Source of the DNA: Heterobilharzia americana
Taxonomy: Eukaryota; Platyhelminthes; Trematoda; Strigeidida; Schistosomatidae
Direction: 5' to 3'
Assembly: GCA_944470555.2 (NCBI GenBank)
Contig: OX104127.1
Coordinates: 45,994,934 to 46,058,933, forward strand
Length of the DNA: 64,000 bases
Part shown: positions 41,801-53,800 of the stretch, piece by piece
Position numbering within the stretch: position 1 is the first letter of the stretch
Layout of the letters: every line of letters begins with the position of its first letter
Notes under the pieces: model-generated
The model's database searches: none
What the model saw: the letters and a program-made list of their open reading frames with translations, nothing else
What the model was told of the DNA's origin: nothing
Program-made: the position numbers and the translations under genes

Positions 41801-44800
41801 CTGAAATCGCCAGAAATACGGTATCAAACTATCCGTCACTTAAAGAGTAAGTATCGTAGCTCAGCGCTGTAGTGGATAACTGTATGTTTCGAAGCGATAC
41901 GTGCTGTATCCGAGTTCCAGTGAGAAGACTATTACTCAGTGAGGAATTAATAGTTAGTTGCTTATTGCTCTCGTTCTCTCCGGTCACGGATACAACAGCT
42001 ACCTCTGTCTGATCTCTTAAAAGACTTCTGTGTGCGTAATTGCATTTCTCAGTTGATGATAGCTGAGTATATCATTGTTATGGTAGAGTAATTCCTAGAA
42101 ACGAAAAGCAGTTTTTATTTAATTTAAAGCAAATAAATTGCATAACGGTAACTGGTTAACTCCTTATTGACTTCCTGAATACTTTTAAAGTAGACATTTA
42201 CATGTACGGATGAAACGCGTGCTGAATTCTACTGCTAGCCACTATCTATCATTATAAGTCAAGGCATACTATTGAACAACATGAGTATTTAAAACTACGC
42301 CCACTGATCTATAGATTTCACTGGATAGGTCAAAGTGATTTCAACATCAGATATCTGTTTCACTCGTTCGGGATCAAACCGGTCAGCTGTGTACTAGGAC
42401 AGGTTCAGTTCACAGAACCGAATTGTTCAGACCAATGGAATCTGGCTAGCCAGCTAAGATGGGAACCCTACTATGAAAACACAGTTGGACAACTGCTCAG
42501 CTACGAGGAATTTCAATCTGAAGCTTGCAGTTTATGAATCCTTTGCGTATTGTTAATCTTATTTACACTTTCAAAACTACCAATTTTGTTATTTTTTTGT
42601 TATATGAATTCTTTTTTGTGTGATTCGTTGAAGATGCTTTTTTCTATTAACTTCATCAGTAGTGAGAACTTTTGTTCAACTAAAAGAATCTTAACTGTTA
42701 GAAAGCTCTTCATCAAACAATAAGATCTAATGAAGAAATCTTCGTATGCTTTCTTTTGAAAGCCTCAACATTCAAAACAACAGCCAAACTGTTTGTCATC
42801 ATGTATTGTGTGAATAATGTGAGCATGAAATCTATGCCTGTAAATTTTCCATGTTAGTCTATACCAGAGTGATACCATCTTTGGACGATCTTTTCACCAC
42901 TTTAGTATTTCTGGTCTACAATGACATAGCCTTATTGATTATTGGAAAGAGTCGACATCGTTTTATCTAAAAGGAGATCATAGTAGGACTGAGAAACTTT
43001 TTCATCTCACTTACTGTTGACTGTACATTTTCTAAGTATTTGTCTCAGTTCTATACACCAGTAGTCTGGTCAAATAACGGACGAAATCCAAGCGATTTGC
43101 GCATTGTACTTTTTAAAGGTTAACTACCCCGTGTATATCTCTGGTGAATTTAATTTCCACACAGTGAATTGACTCTAAGGCGTGTATACCGATTCTTTTT
43201 GGTTGATGAGTACTGACGTTCGACATTAGTAGCTTCTCTTCACTTAAGTCTGTTCGTATCATTTTCTGCTCCGATATCGCAAATGATGATTAAGTTTGAT
43301 GCAAGAAAAGGTCTATGTCATTACGATGAAATTGTAAAGCATATATGGATTGATTTCCAGAAAAACTATTTTAGGTTGGCATTCATCATGAACTGATATC
43401 TGTTGAAGAAACATTAGAAATCTGGGAACACTGGACATCTATTTCGTCAGAGTGTGGGGGACCTTGTGAGTGCTCATCCGTACCCTCGGCTTGCCAGGGA
43501 TTGAAACTAGGACCTTCAGGTTCTGTGACCAGCACGTTATTAAGCCACTGGGTCGGAGCCGATTGGTCCATATTTCGTACTTCTGTCACTTCACGATATA
43601 GCGTGACTTCTCACTGGGACTTCGGGAATCACCTCTCGAACATGAGGACTCAATGACAGCATTGAATGGAGGTTATGCTGAATTGTGAACTGACAGAAGT
43701 AGGAAATATGGACCACTGTATTCCAACTCAATGCATCAATGACAACGTGCTGGCCATGGAACTAGAAGTACCTGGGTTCTATCTTTTTTATGACTATCCA
43801 CTGTATTATCTTGCTTGCTGACTAGCCAGTTTCTGAAGGGCTCTTCACTCAACTATCTTACAATTGGTAATTGCTACGTAATGGGTAAGCAGATAGACTT
43901 ATCGATTCTTAAACTATCAACAGTTTTTAGATATACATATCCGTTTTTCTTTCTTTTTGAAGAAACACTCCAGCAAAGATGAATTCATTTCCCTGGGACT
44001 AAAGCAAACGGTCAATGTTATTGTTTACTGTGGGGTAAATTTACTTATATTATACATATGGAACGTATTGTCATTGACCATATTCACCGTATTCTTTTCT
44101 TTGCTTTTATGTCTGTCTAGCTATCTATTGGAAATTCCGCCATGGATGGTATACTTTCAGGTGAATATTTTTACCTTTGGTATATTCATTTACCTCTTTG
44201 TCCCATATTTTGATGTATGAATACGTAGTTTACACACCTATAATGCTATTTATGACACTACTACTAACATCTGCCAAAGTGCATTGCGATGACGAATCAA
44301 CTAGTTTGGTGGCCATATTGCAAAATGATCGATAGAGTTCGATCAGCACTTAGGACTGCACAGCATGAAGTCGGTTACCCTCCAGTGACGAATCAGTGGT
44401 TCATTTGCGCCATCTGTGTCGCCAGCACGATATCCGACTACCTATCAAAGGACGAGTGTAGTGTGCTGCAGTCCGTTCTATCCTGTTATACCGCCGTTAG
44501 ACATTACCATTAAAAGTAGAAGATATGAAGGGTTTTGATCATAGGAGTCTTCGTAAAATTGCTCGCGTTTGGGGGGATCACCGTGTGAGCAATGTAGAGG
44601 TCAGAAGTGAACTAGGCAAAACAGGGAAATCGATCAGTGAGATTGTAAACCTTATTCGACTGCGATGGCTTGGACATACACTGCGAATGCGGAACCACCG
44701 TCTATCTCGTCATGTGATGCTGATGAGGGAGCTTATATTAGGTTTGAAGGTGGTTGAGGGTGGCCAGAATAAGAAATTGGACCAGTCTATGAAGTTCAGG

Positions 44801-47800
44801 ATTGTTAGCCTGAGTCATGTGGGACGATTTAGTCTGTCTGGTTGGCGTTGTTGAGATGAAAGAATCAGTGGCTGAGGATTCTTGGCGACATGCCTGAAAA
44901 TCTGTCACTACTTGACATATTCTAAAGCTTGAATATTTGCACTAACCCTTATCTTCACATCGTTTATTGTCTCACACAGCTTTTTCTACTTTGGTATCAG
45001 TCTTTTCCTATTCACCTGTTTTTGTATGAAGTGTGACAACTTGAGCGGATTCATGCGTGGGCGTGGTTCTGCGTTGATTTAGTCAGTTATCCGATGATCT
45101 GGAGGTTACTGCTTCGAATCCTATTGCTGCCCAAGTTTTGATTTTACTTTCAACCATCACTTCCAACCACCCCGTATTAATAATACCGTGACTCAACAAG
45201 TAGTGAAGCTTTATCTTGTTGGAGAAACGAAGCCATCGATCCATAACTTCTTCCTTTTCGATAAATGTCATCGTCTGAAGTTAATGGCATTTAGTTGTAT
45301 CCAGATATGGTCAGTGATGAATGCAATCACATCAAAATGGTCTTACAGAAGACTTTGGAATTTCAGACGTTAATTCTTGTCTCCAATCTCTAGTTGCCTC
45401 AGTGTTCTGGCATTAGAATGCAGCTACTCAACCGCCCCAATTAAAGCACAAAAGTGACGTAAATAATGATACCGATAAATATCACTCTCTAGCATTTAAC
45501 TCTATTAGTCTAATCTAGAGACTTGTGTGGCATCGCACTAGATACACTTCACCAACAATTCTAAATATTTTTTTCATCTGCTGGTATATTTTTCAATCTG
45601 ACACATTTTAGTTCTTGTAAAAGTAGAGAAAATTTGTAGCTCAGGATTAAGATGATCGCTATTTGGTTTTCTTTGAACTTTGTTCTTGTACGTTTTGTCA
45701 CAAGGCTAGGCAACTTCGAAAACAAACCTCAAAGCTCTGAAAACACCAAGCGACTGACATTTCAGCTCCTCCTGCAATACACTTAATAGTATCAAAATAA
45801 CATCTTCCTGTTAGGCTTGAGATTAGGTCTACACTTGCCACTAAATATACCACTACTGTTGTCGATGTGCTTTTGTTGGTCACAAGGACAAATAGCTCCC
45901 CGACAATGTCCTCGTGGATAAAATTCCACTCCAAATACCAATATCCAGACCATGTATTTCATGTCTTTCATTGTCAAGTTAGATTCATTGCAAAGTAAAT
46001 ATATGAGGTTTTACAAGTCATAACAGACCTCAATTTTCGCTAAAATTTTGTTTCCGTCATTCAATACTAGTCAGTATTCTAGTCGGTCAATATTTAGTCA
46101 CTAACAGGTGGTAGTTTTTCATGTTTACCCAGTTTTGCATTGTTGCAGCGGATGGTGCTGTTTAGTTACTAATTAATTACAAATGGTTTGCTGAGAAATG
46201 TCATCAATTTCCACTTATTTTTAGTTCAAGTACTTGGTACTATTTCCTTGATTGTCTACAAGCCATACAGTCTTTTATCAGTTGGTTACTCTGTTTGGTT
46301 ATCTTAAGGTGTAAACAATCTCGTGTTTCTGGTATGATTTCATTTTTTTGTCGTAGTTATGTTAACCAGTGGAAAATTATTACTGGTGGTAAGTAACTAT
46401 GTCACTTGTCTCTGAGTATTTTAGGTTATTCCGATTCACTCAGGTAATTTTAATAGAAATTAAGCGTTTAATATTATCTTTTAGTATTGTAGTACGGTGT
46501 ATGTATTTCCTGTCATATAGTTGACATATTTAACGGATACTGTCGATCACGTTCTGCTTCCTTCTACACTCATCAAAACTTGAGAATCCAAATAATCTGA
46601 ATTTGTTTTCTGCTTATGGTTTGTGATTTTGTACATGTGACAATGTTTGTTTCTTAATGCCATACATTTATGTATTTCTGTCCTTATTTTCTCAAGATGC
46701 ACAACCTCAACTCCGTGTAAATGAAAATTACCATCAATTCTTCAAGCCTGTAGACATTGTTACTGATGAGGTGAGTATCAACCAGGTTGCTAGATTGTAC
46801 TATGTTAAGAGATGACTTTTTAAACTCAATTTTCTGCAGATTTTACAGTATTTTCACTGGTATGTTATGCGCTATCACCATCAAAGACTCATCCAGTAAA
46901 TCCCGCTATTATGTTTGATCATCGAAACCTCTGCGGAAACAACACCCTAATCCTAATATTTGCACCCTTCATTTCAAGTGTTCAACTTTCTGTCTTGATA
47001 CTTTTTCCATTCACCTGTTCTCTCGTATAGAATTGTAAATTCATCATTATTTCCATTGTCTGTTCACCTTTTAAACTCACTTACGCTTACCGATTGTTGG
47101 TAATGTTTTCTTCTCGAAAATTTTCTCTCGACTTTAAATAGATATTTGGGCGTTAGTTTGGATTTTGTAGAACGTCAGAAAAGGAATGAGTTCATTCCTC
47201 TTTGTTTTTTTCTTTTATCATTTTAAAAAATGAAAATATTCTTTATCATCCTATATGACTGTGTCGTAGATCAGTGCAATATATTTACCGTAATGATGTC
47301 AATCATTAGACTGATATAACTATTAACAATGCCTATGTATGTAATAAAAACAGCTTGATTGACACAAAAACTATTTAGAGGAGGCTATTTCGATGTGCTT
47401 TTGAACTACTGAATGCAAATTTTCGGTTGGTGATTTTTGTGATGCTGATCTCTGCCAATCCACAAAACTAAACAATTAGTGAGGAATAATAAGAAAAAAG
47501 GCGGAGAGGTACACACTCATGTGAAAATCTGTTTTTAATTTATTACTCAATATTATCGTTATATTCTCTTGTGAAAGTAAATTTCATTGGTTTAGTCTTA
47601 TCTCTTAAACCTCCGCTATTATCTGCAGATTTCGTAAGGAATCATTTCAGCATACCAATATTGATCACCATAATATTTTACTGTTTCTTTATATGCCTTC
47701 CTTTATCTTGGATAAGAAATTTCAGAGAAATCGATGAATAGCTTTCATTTAATCTGTTTTACAAGAAAGATTCATGTCGTATTAATGTTTTGAGAGGATG

Positions 47801-50800
47801 TAGTCAAATTTGTGATAATAGAAAAAATTATCTTTTCATATTATCACCTTTTAAGGTGTTCAGTAGTGGCAAAAGATGACATAGAAAACACCCAAAGTTT
47901 GATCAACAACGTTTTCAATGACATCAAATTCACAATGGAGAAAGAGTCAAGCAACCAACTACCATTTCTCGATGTTCTGGTCAATAGAAGCTGGAAACCC
48001 AAGTGTACAGGAAGCCAACACACACTGACCAAGTCCTCAACTAGAGTAGCAGCAACCCACAAAATCAGTTGCGTGCAGACTCTATTCAGTAGAGCGAGAA
48101 CACACTGCAGTACAACAACTTCACGGAGAAACGAAGAAAATCACTTGATGTCCAACATAAAGAAGAACGGCTACCCACGAAACTTTAGCAGAAGATGCCT
48201 ATCCCGTACATCATCAACTACAAAGTCATCGACAGAAATCAACAAACGCATCGTCCTACCATGCATAAAGAATATATCAGAAATCACGACAAGATTATTG
48301 AGATCACTTGGAATTGGTGTGGCTCATAAACCAACGAATTCCCTACAAAGACTATTATGCAGACCAAAGGGATGCAACAACCAAAGAAGACAAACCGAAT
48401 ATCATTTACAAAATCAACTGCAATAACTGTAGTCAACACCACATTGGACAAAGTGGTCGCCCTCTTCGCCTTCGTCTACATGAACACCAATTGGTTAATA
48501 AGCGTCACGGCATTTCATCACTCACTTCAATGCATGTGGATAACAACTATGGACATGAATTCAATTTCGACAATGTAGAAATTTTGGACAGGGGAAACAC
48601 AAAAAATATCAGAGAATTCCTAGAAGCTTGGCATTCAGGTCAGTCAACAATCAACAGATATATAGACATGGGCCCAATCTATCAACCAATAAGAAAGATG
48701 ATAAACGACAGAAACGTCAGAGGTGAAGCAGAGGGATAGTCAACAGGCAAGTCAATACAGTCAATGACACAACAATCGAAGGAAACAACCAATCATGGAC
48801 CGCTTCATCAAGGCAAGCTACTAAATCACTCACGGAGAGATATTGTCAGCTCACTTCACACTGAAGTTAGTGCTGATGATGTCGTCTAGCAAGACGATGA
48901 AAGCTTCACGATTAAACACCCCAGCTCAGAGAACACAATGGAACCGAGACCATGCACATGTGCTACAAATATTCTCCTGTGTTTCAATATCCTTTTTATT
49001 CTATACTTACGTTTTTAATTATATGAATTGGGTTATTTCGCTCTTCCTTTCTTGCGTATAGGTCATATTTCATATGGCTCGCTATTGTTTTGATGGGCTC
49101 CTGACTCTTTAAATGTACTGATTGTTCCTTGTCTTTGAAGGTTACCGCAAACTCTATAAATAGGGTCAGTTTTCTCTCATAAGCGTTTCAGTCCGAGGTA
49201 CTATAAACTCATCAGGTTTCCAGTTTTTTGATTTCTCTTCTCGAATCACTCGGGTTGCATCGTCTCAACCCTCGACTACGTATCGTCAAGTATTTCCTTT
49301 CATTCTCACAACACAGCATCATAACACTATATTACTGTTATAAGTATTCTAATTCGAAATGCGCTACAGATCAACTATGTTGTTTTATTTTTTCTGTGAA
49401 TGTTTTCTTTGTTGGAACATAAGATTATTTTGAAAGTCGTTTGATATCTTTAATTACATTTTCGCAGTGTTATTGTAATGAATTTTTCGAGTCATTTCTT
49501 ATCAACTCAAACACTTAACTCTTAAGCTGAGTCCGAGCTTCCTACTCTTGTCTACTTTGCCTAGGCAATCGGTTGATATCGCAAGCTGTTTCTCAATAAG
49601 CGCTCATGCATCTATCGCTTCAAACGTCATGGCGGTCTCCACTAGATTCGCTGATTTATCATAACTATCATGATAACTACGATTTTTCACCTTGGTGTCG
49701 GCTACCGGCGCCCCCATTATTAATCCCTAGTTTACCTTTTCTGAACTTAATTCAGTCGGCTCTGTTAGTCAACATGTTCATGATATAGTTACTGAATCAC
49801 TGCCAAAGATTAACTGCTACGTGGTGTTAAAAGTAACAATTCTAATTTTTTAAATACTGAGAAAATAGGTCAATGGCTGTATAAAAGTTTGTTACTTGGA
49901 AAACTTCCGCTGTCCACTAGTCATCAACTAAAGTTGTCATAAAAGGTGCCCTTTTTGAAAACACCTCAATTCATACTATAATTTCTAGACTTTCAACATA
50001 GACTACCTACCTCACCAGTTAGAAAAGAATTCTGTCGCAAGAAATCATGTTATTGTCAAAAATAATAAGCATTGCTAACGGTGGGTGGACTCACGATATA
50101 ACATTCATCATGGACTGACATCAGTTGGAGAACCAATGAAAACCTAGGAGCACTGAACAGCTGTCTCGTCCTAGTACGGGACTCCTTAGCAGTACGTACC
50201 CACCACCCGGTTATGGATCGAACTCAGGATCTTCACGTTTCACGGCGAACACGTTGACCATTCAGCGACTGGGTCTGACTTCAATGCCCCATAGTTTCCT
50301 ACTGCTTTCAGTTCACGATGTAGGTCAACTATCACCCAAAGTCTTCTATTGACATTCGCTTCACTCCTGACTGGTTGACCCCACAGGAATCTCAAACTAA
50401 GACGAAACATCTGTTCAGTGCTCCCTGGTTTTCAGTGGTTCTCCAACTGATGTCGGTCCGTGATGAATTCTACTTTAAACATAAAATCTCCATTAGCCTC
50501 AAAAGAAATTAGAAATATACTCACTTAAATTAAATGGGCATATTTCTAATGATTCAACAACCATCATTGTACTTCTTTTGATTTCCTTTCACTTTCCTAT
50601 AATCGAACAGTGGGCTTGATCGAGGAGTACCTCAGAATATTTTATTTATTCAGTCTTGTAATATCGAACAACATTGCAATCGAAAAATATTGTTGATTCG
50701 GCTCGTTATCACAAACATTTATCATCAACTAACAGCGCATAATTTCAGCAGAGAAGTTATTCCGCACTTTTTTAACCGATGATCGTGTTATACTTGGACG

Positions 50801-53800
50801 CAAGAAAAAAATGCTGCTCGTGCACAAGCTTTGTTCATCGAATATTTATTCAAAGACTGTAAGAATACTAAGCCAGTCTATCACTCACGGGGTGCTTTCG
50901 ATTAAAAAGTGAGTGGATTTAAATCAGCAAACAGTTGTGGGTTTGTGTCTTAAGCAGTGAACCATACCTATTGAATAAGAGCTTATCATACTAATTGGCT
51001 GCTTAAACCCTGGAAGTTGAAATTTTCTCTCCTTCTTGACTATATTCGACTGTCTGAATCGAAAAGGTACAGTTCATCAGTTAGAAGTTTGGGTTATGAT
51101 TCAGGAAGGGAAAAGTTGCTGTATATAGCCTATTCGTGAGTATGGTACGTGCTTTGAACCACCGAAGTGCAAAGTATTTTTGCAAGATTGGCAGGACCCT
51201 ATGTCTGCGCTCACCCCGTGTGGTAAGTCATTGGAAGTAGTCGAAAACTTCGTATATCTGAGTAGTCATGTGAGTGATGAAAGTTCTAACCACACATCGA
51301 AAGCCAGAGTGGCATACGTAAATCTAGGCCACCTTTGGTGCGGTTGCAACCTTAGTCTGATGGCGCAGGGCCGAGTTTACATCGCTTCGGTGCGAGCAGT
51401 TATATTCTACACCTGTGAAACCTGGCCTTTTCGAGTTAAGGATGTACGACGACTCTGTATGTTTGGTCATCGTTGTCTTCGTAGGATTGCTCTTATCCGG
51501 AAGCAACGCCGTGTAAGTAATTCTGAAGTACGATACCATGTATTTGGGCATGATGGAGATCATCATTCAATAAGTGCAGTCATCTCGAAGTACCGCCTTA
51601 TGTTGCTTCAACGTATGTCGCGTTATTCCAACGGCTTCCATACTGTTCATTCTTTGCTAACCCTGAGACTGAACGGAAGAAACGGAGGGGTGATCAGTGT
51701 ATGATGTGGTGCCATTGGATGAAAGATAGTTGTATCGGGTTCGTATCTGTTGGTGCATCACGACTCCCTGGGTAGGGTCCGAGAGATCTCGCAACTCAGT
51801 GGCGTCAGACATTCTCAAGTGACTCAGTTCAAATTAGAGGTTAGAGGACATGCTCACACCACTATTACAGAAGGTCTAGAAGGAAGGGAAGGTACCTGCA
51901 GATTGGAAGAAGGGCGACCTTGTCAAACTCCCGAAGAGGAGCTACCTAAGTCTTTGCAAGAACTGACGCGGGATCATTCTCTACTCCCGTCCACACTAAG
52001 CAAAGTATCAAGCCGCATCATCCTGGAGAGACTGAAGGGTGCGCTGGATTCAAAACTACGACCGGAACAGGCTGGCTGCCTTCAGGAAGTACAAATCATG
52101 TGCGGACCAAATATAATGCTAATAATAATTTTGTGAACCCATTATACCTTCTGCTGCTGAAAACTGATGAATGTTTTGTTTTGTGTGTATCTTACTTGGC
52201 TGCCCTTCTAATTATTCCATTTATATTGTCTGTTTCTTTTTATCTACTTCCTTTTGCTTTTTCGTTAAAATAGTGTGATATTATTTTGTGCGGCTCACTT
52301 CTTGATAACCTTGTTGTACCATGTTTGTGTTTTATTAATGATGATAGTAATAATAGAGCCTAATGGCTTACTATTTGCTCTCTCTCCATCTCTCATTTCT
52401 TACAATTGTCAGTTTTTGCACAAGTGATACGAAGAAAATGGTTGGTATCGAAACATTTTTTGATACCGTGTTTAATTTTAAGCTTTTGATTAGCCACATC
52501 GTTTCACATAGCAAAAATTTTCTGTCTGTCAACGTGGTATATCTCCTGTACATATACACCAGATTATTGGTATATCACAACTTTTGTTCAGCTATGCAGT
52601 TCAGCCTCACAAGGGGCGCGGTAAATATTTTGGAGTGTTCATAACGTTTGGTTTCATATCCTCTACGAACGAAATGATTCTAAGCTGATAATTCAAATCC
52701 TTAACCTTACAAATTCAGTCAGTGACTTCTGCTCACAGACGAGATTGTTTTTTTCGAATCGACATAGCCTGATACCATTTCATTCTATATTGACAACAAC
52801 TGTACAGATAGCTACTAACTTGCCGATGAATCCTCAGCAAAACGAGATCCACAAGCCTCATTGGAGCTAGGCAGCTCATTGTTATATATTTTAGAAAATC
52901 ATAGATATAGCAATCGAAAGGTACGTTGAACGATTAAGAGTATCTGTAGTCATCTCTGGTAATGAGATCCAAGCGAACTATAAAAACGGTCCTGGTTGAT
53001 CGCAATTGTTATTTTTCTGGATTACTGTTCTAACTCTTGGTAGGCGCACCTAAGCAAATAATTTTATGACTAAGAGCTACAGGCAATTAATTCACTTTCA
53101 AAGTGAACCATTGTTAATCAAAGGCTTTACGGAGTGACAGTAGTAATCGTCACCAACTGCCATCAGTTGAAAAACTCAAATCTCTAGGTGGCCGTTTTGT
53201 CCTAGTATGGGACTTCTCAATAGTACGCTCCTACGACCTCGCCAGAGGCCGAACCCAGGATCTTCAGATCTCTCAGCGAGCGCTTTAGTGATTCAGCCGC
53301 TGGTTTTCAGTCTAATGATCCAGTACTAAGACGAAACAGGTGTTCAGTGCTCTCAAGTTTTCAATGGTTCTTCAGTTGATGGTTGTCTATGGTGGGTCCT
53401 GAGTCAATAGATCCCCACAAACCTCCGGCCTGATTTACACAGTTTTCCACTTGTTGGTCATCAAAGTTTTAAATAAAGTCTAAACACCATATTGGAATTC
53501 TATGTCTCCTTTCATCACTGAACTGTATCCACAAATGTGTGTACCACTCAACGAAATCTAATGTTACTGTCTTTTCATGAAGTAATACATTCTTAGGTGA
53601 TGAACGACGATAGAATCCAACAAACCCGTACTTTCGAAACAGTCTATTATACTTTCATAATCCACTCAACCAATTTATTGAGACCACACTGAAGAATAAG
53701 GTTATTCGGTGAGTAGAATTTTTTTCAGTGGCTTTCAAAACCTCATCCCAAATAAGTTTTTAGCTAGTTGCTCTGGCATTTTAAACAGCGATATATAAGA

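Noticed and set aside
43957..44220. 87-codon hydrophobic frame preceded by an AG
   Set aside because: No phase-compatible donor and no family match; composition is explained by T-rich intron sequence.
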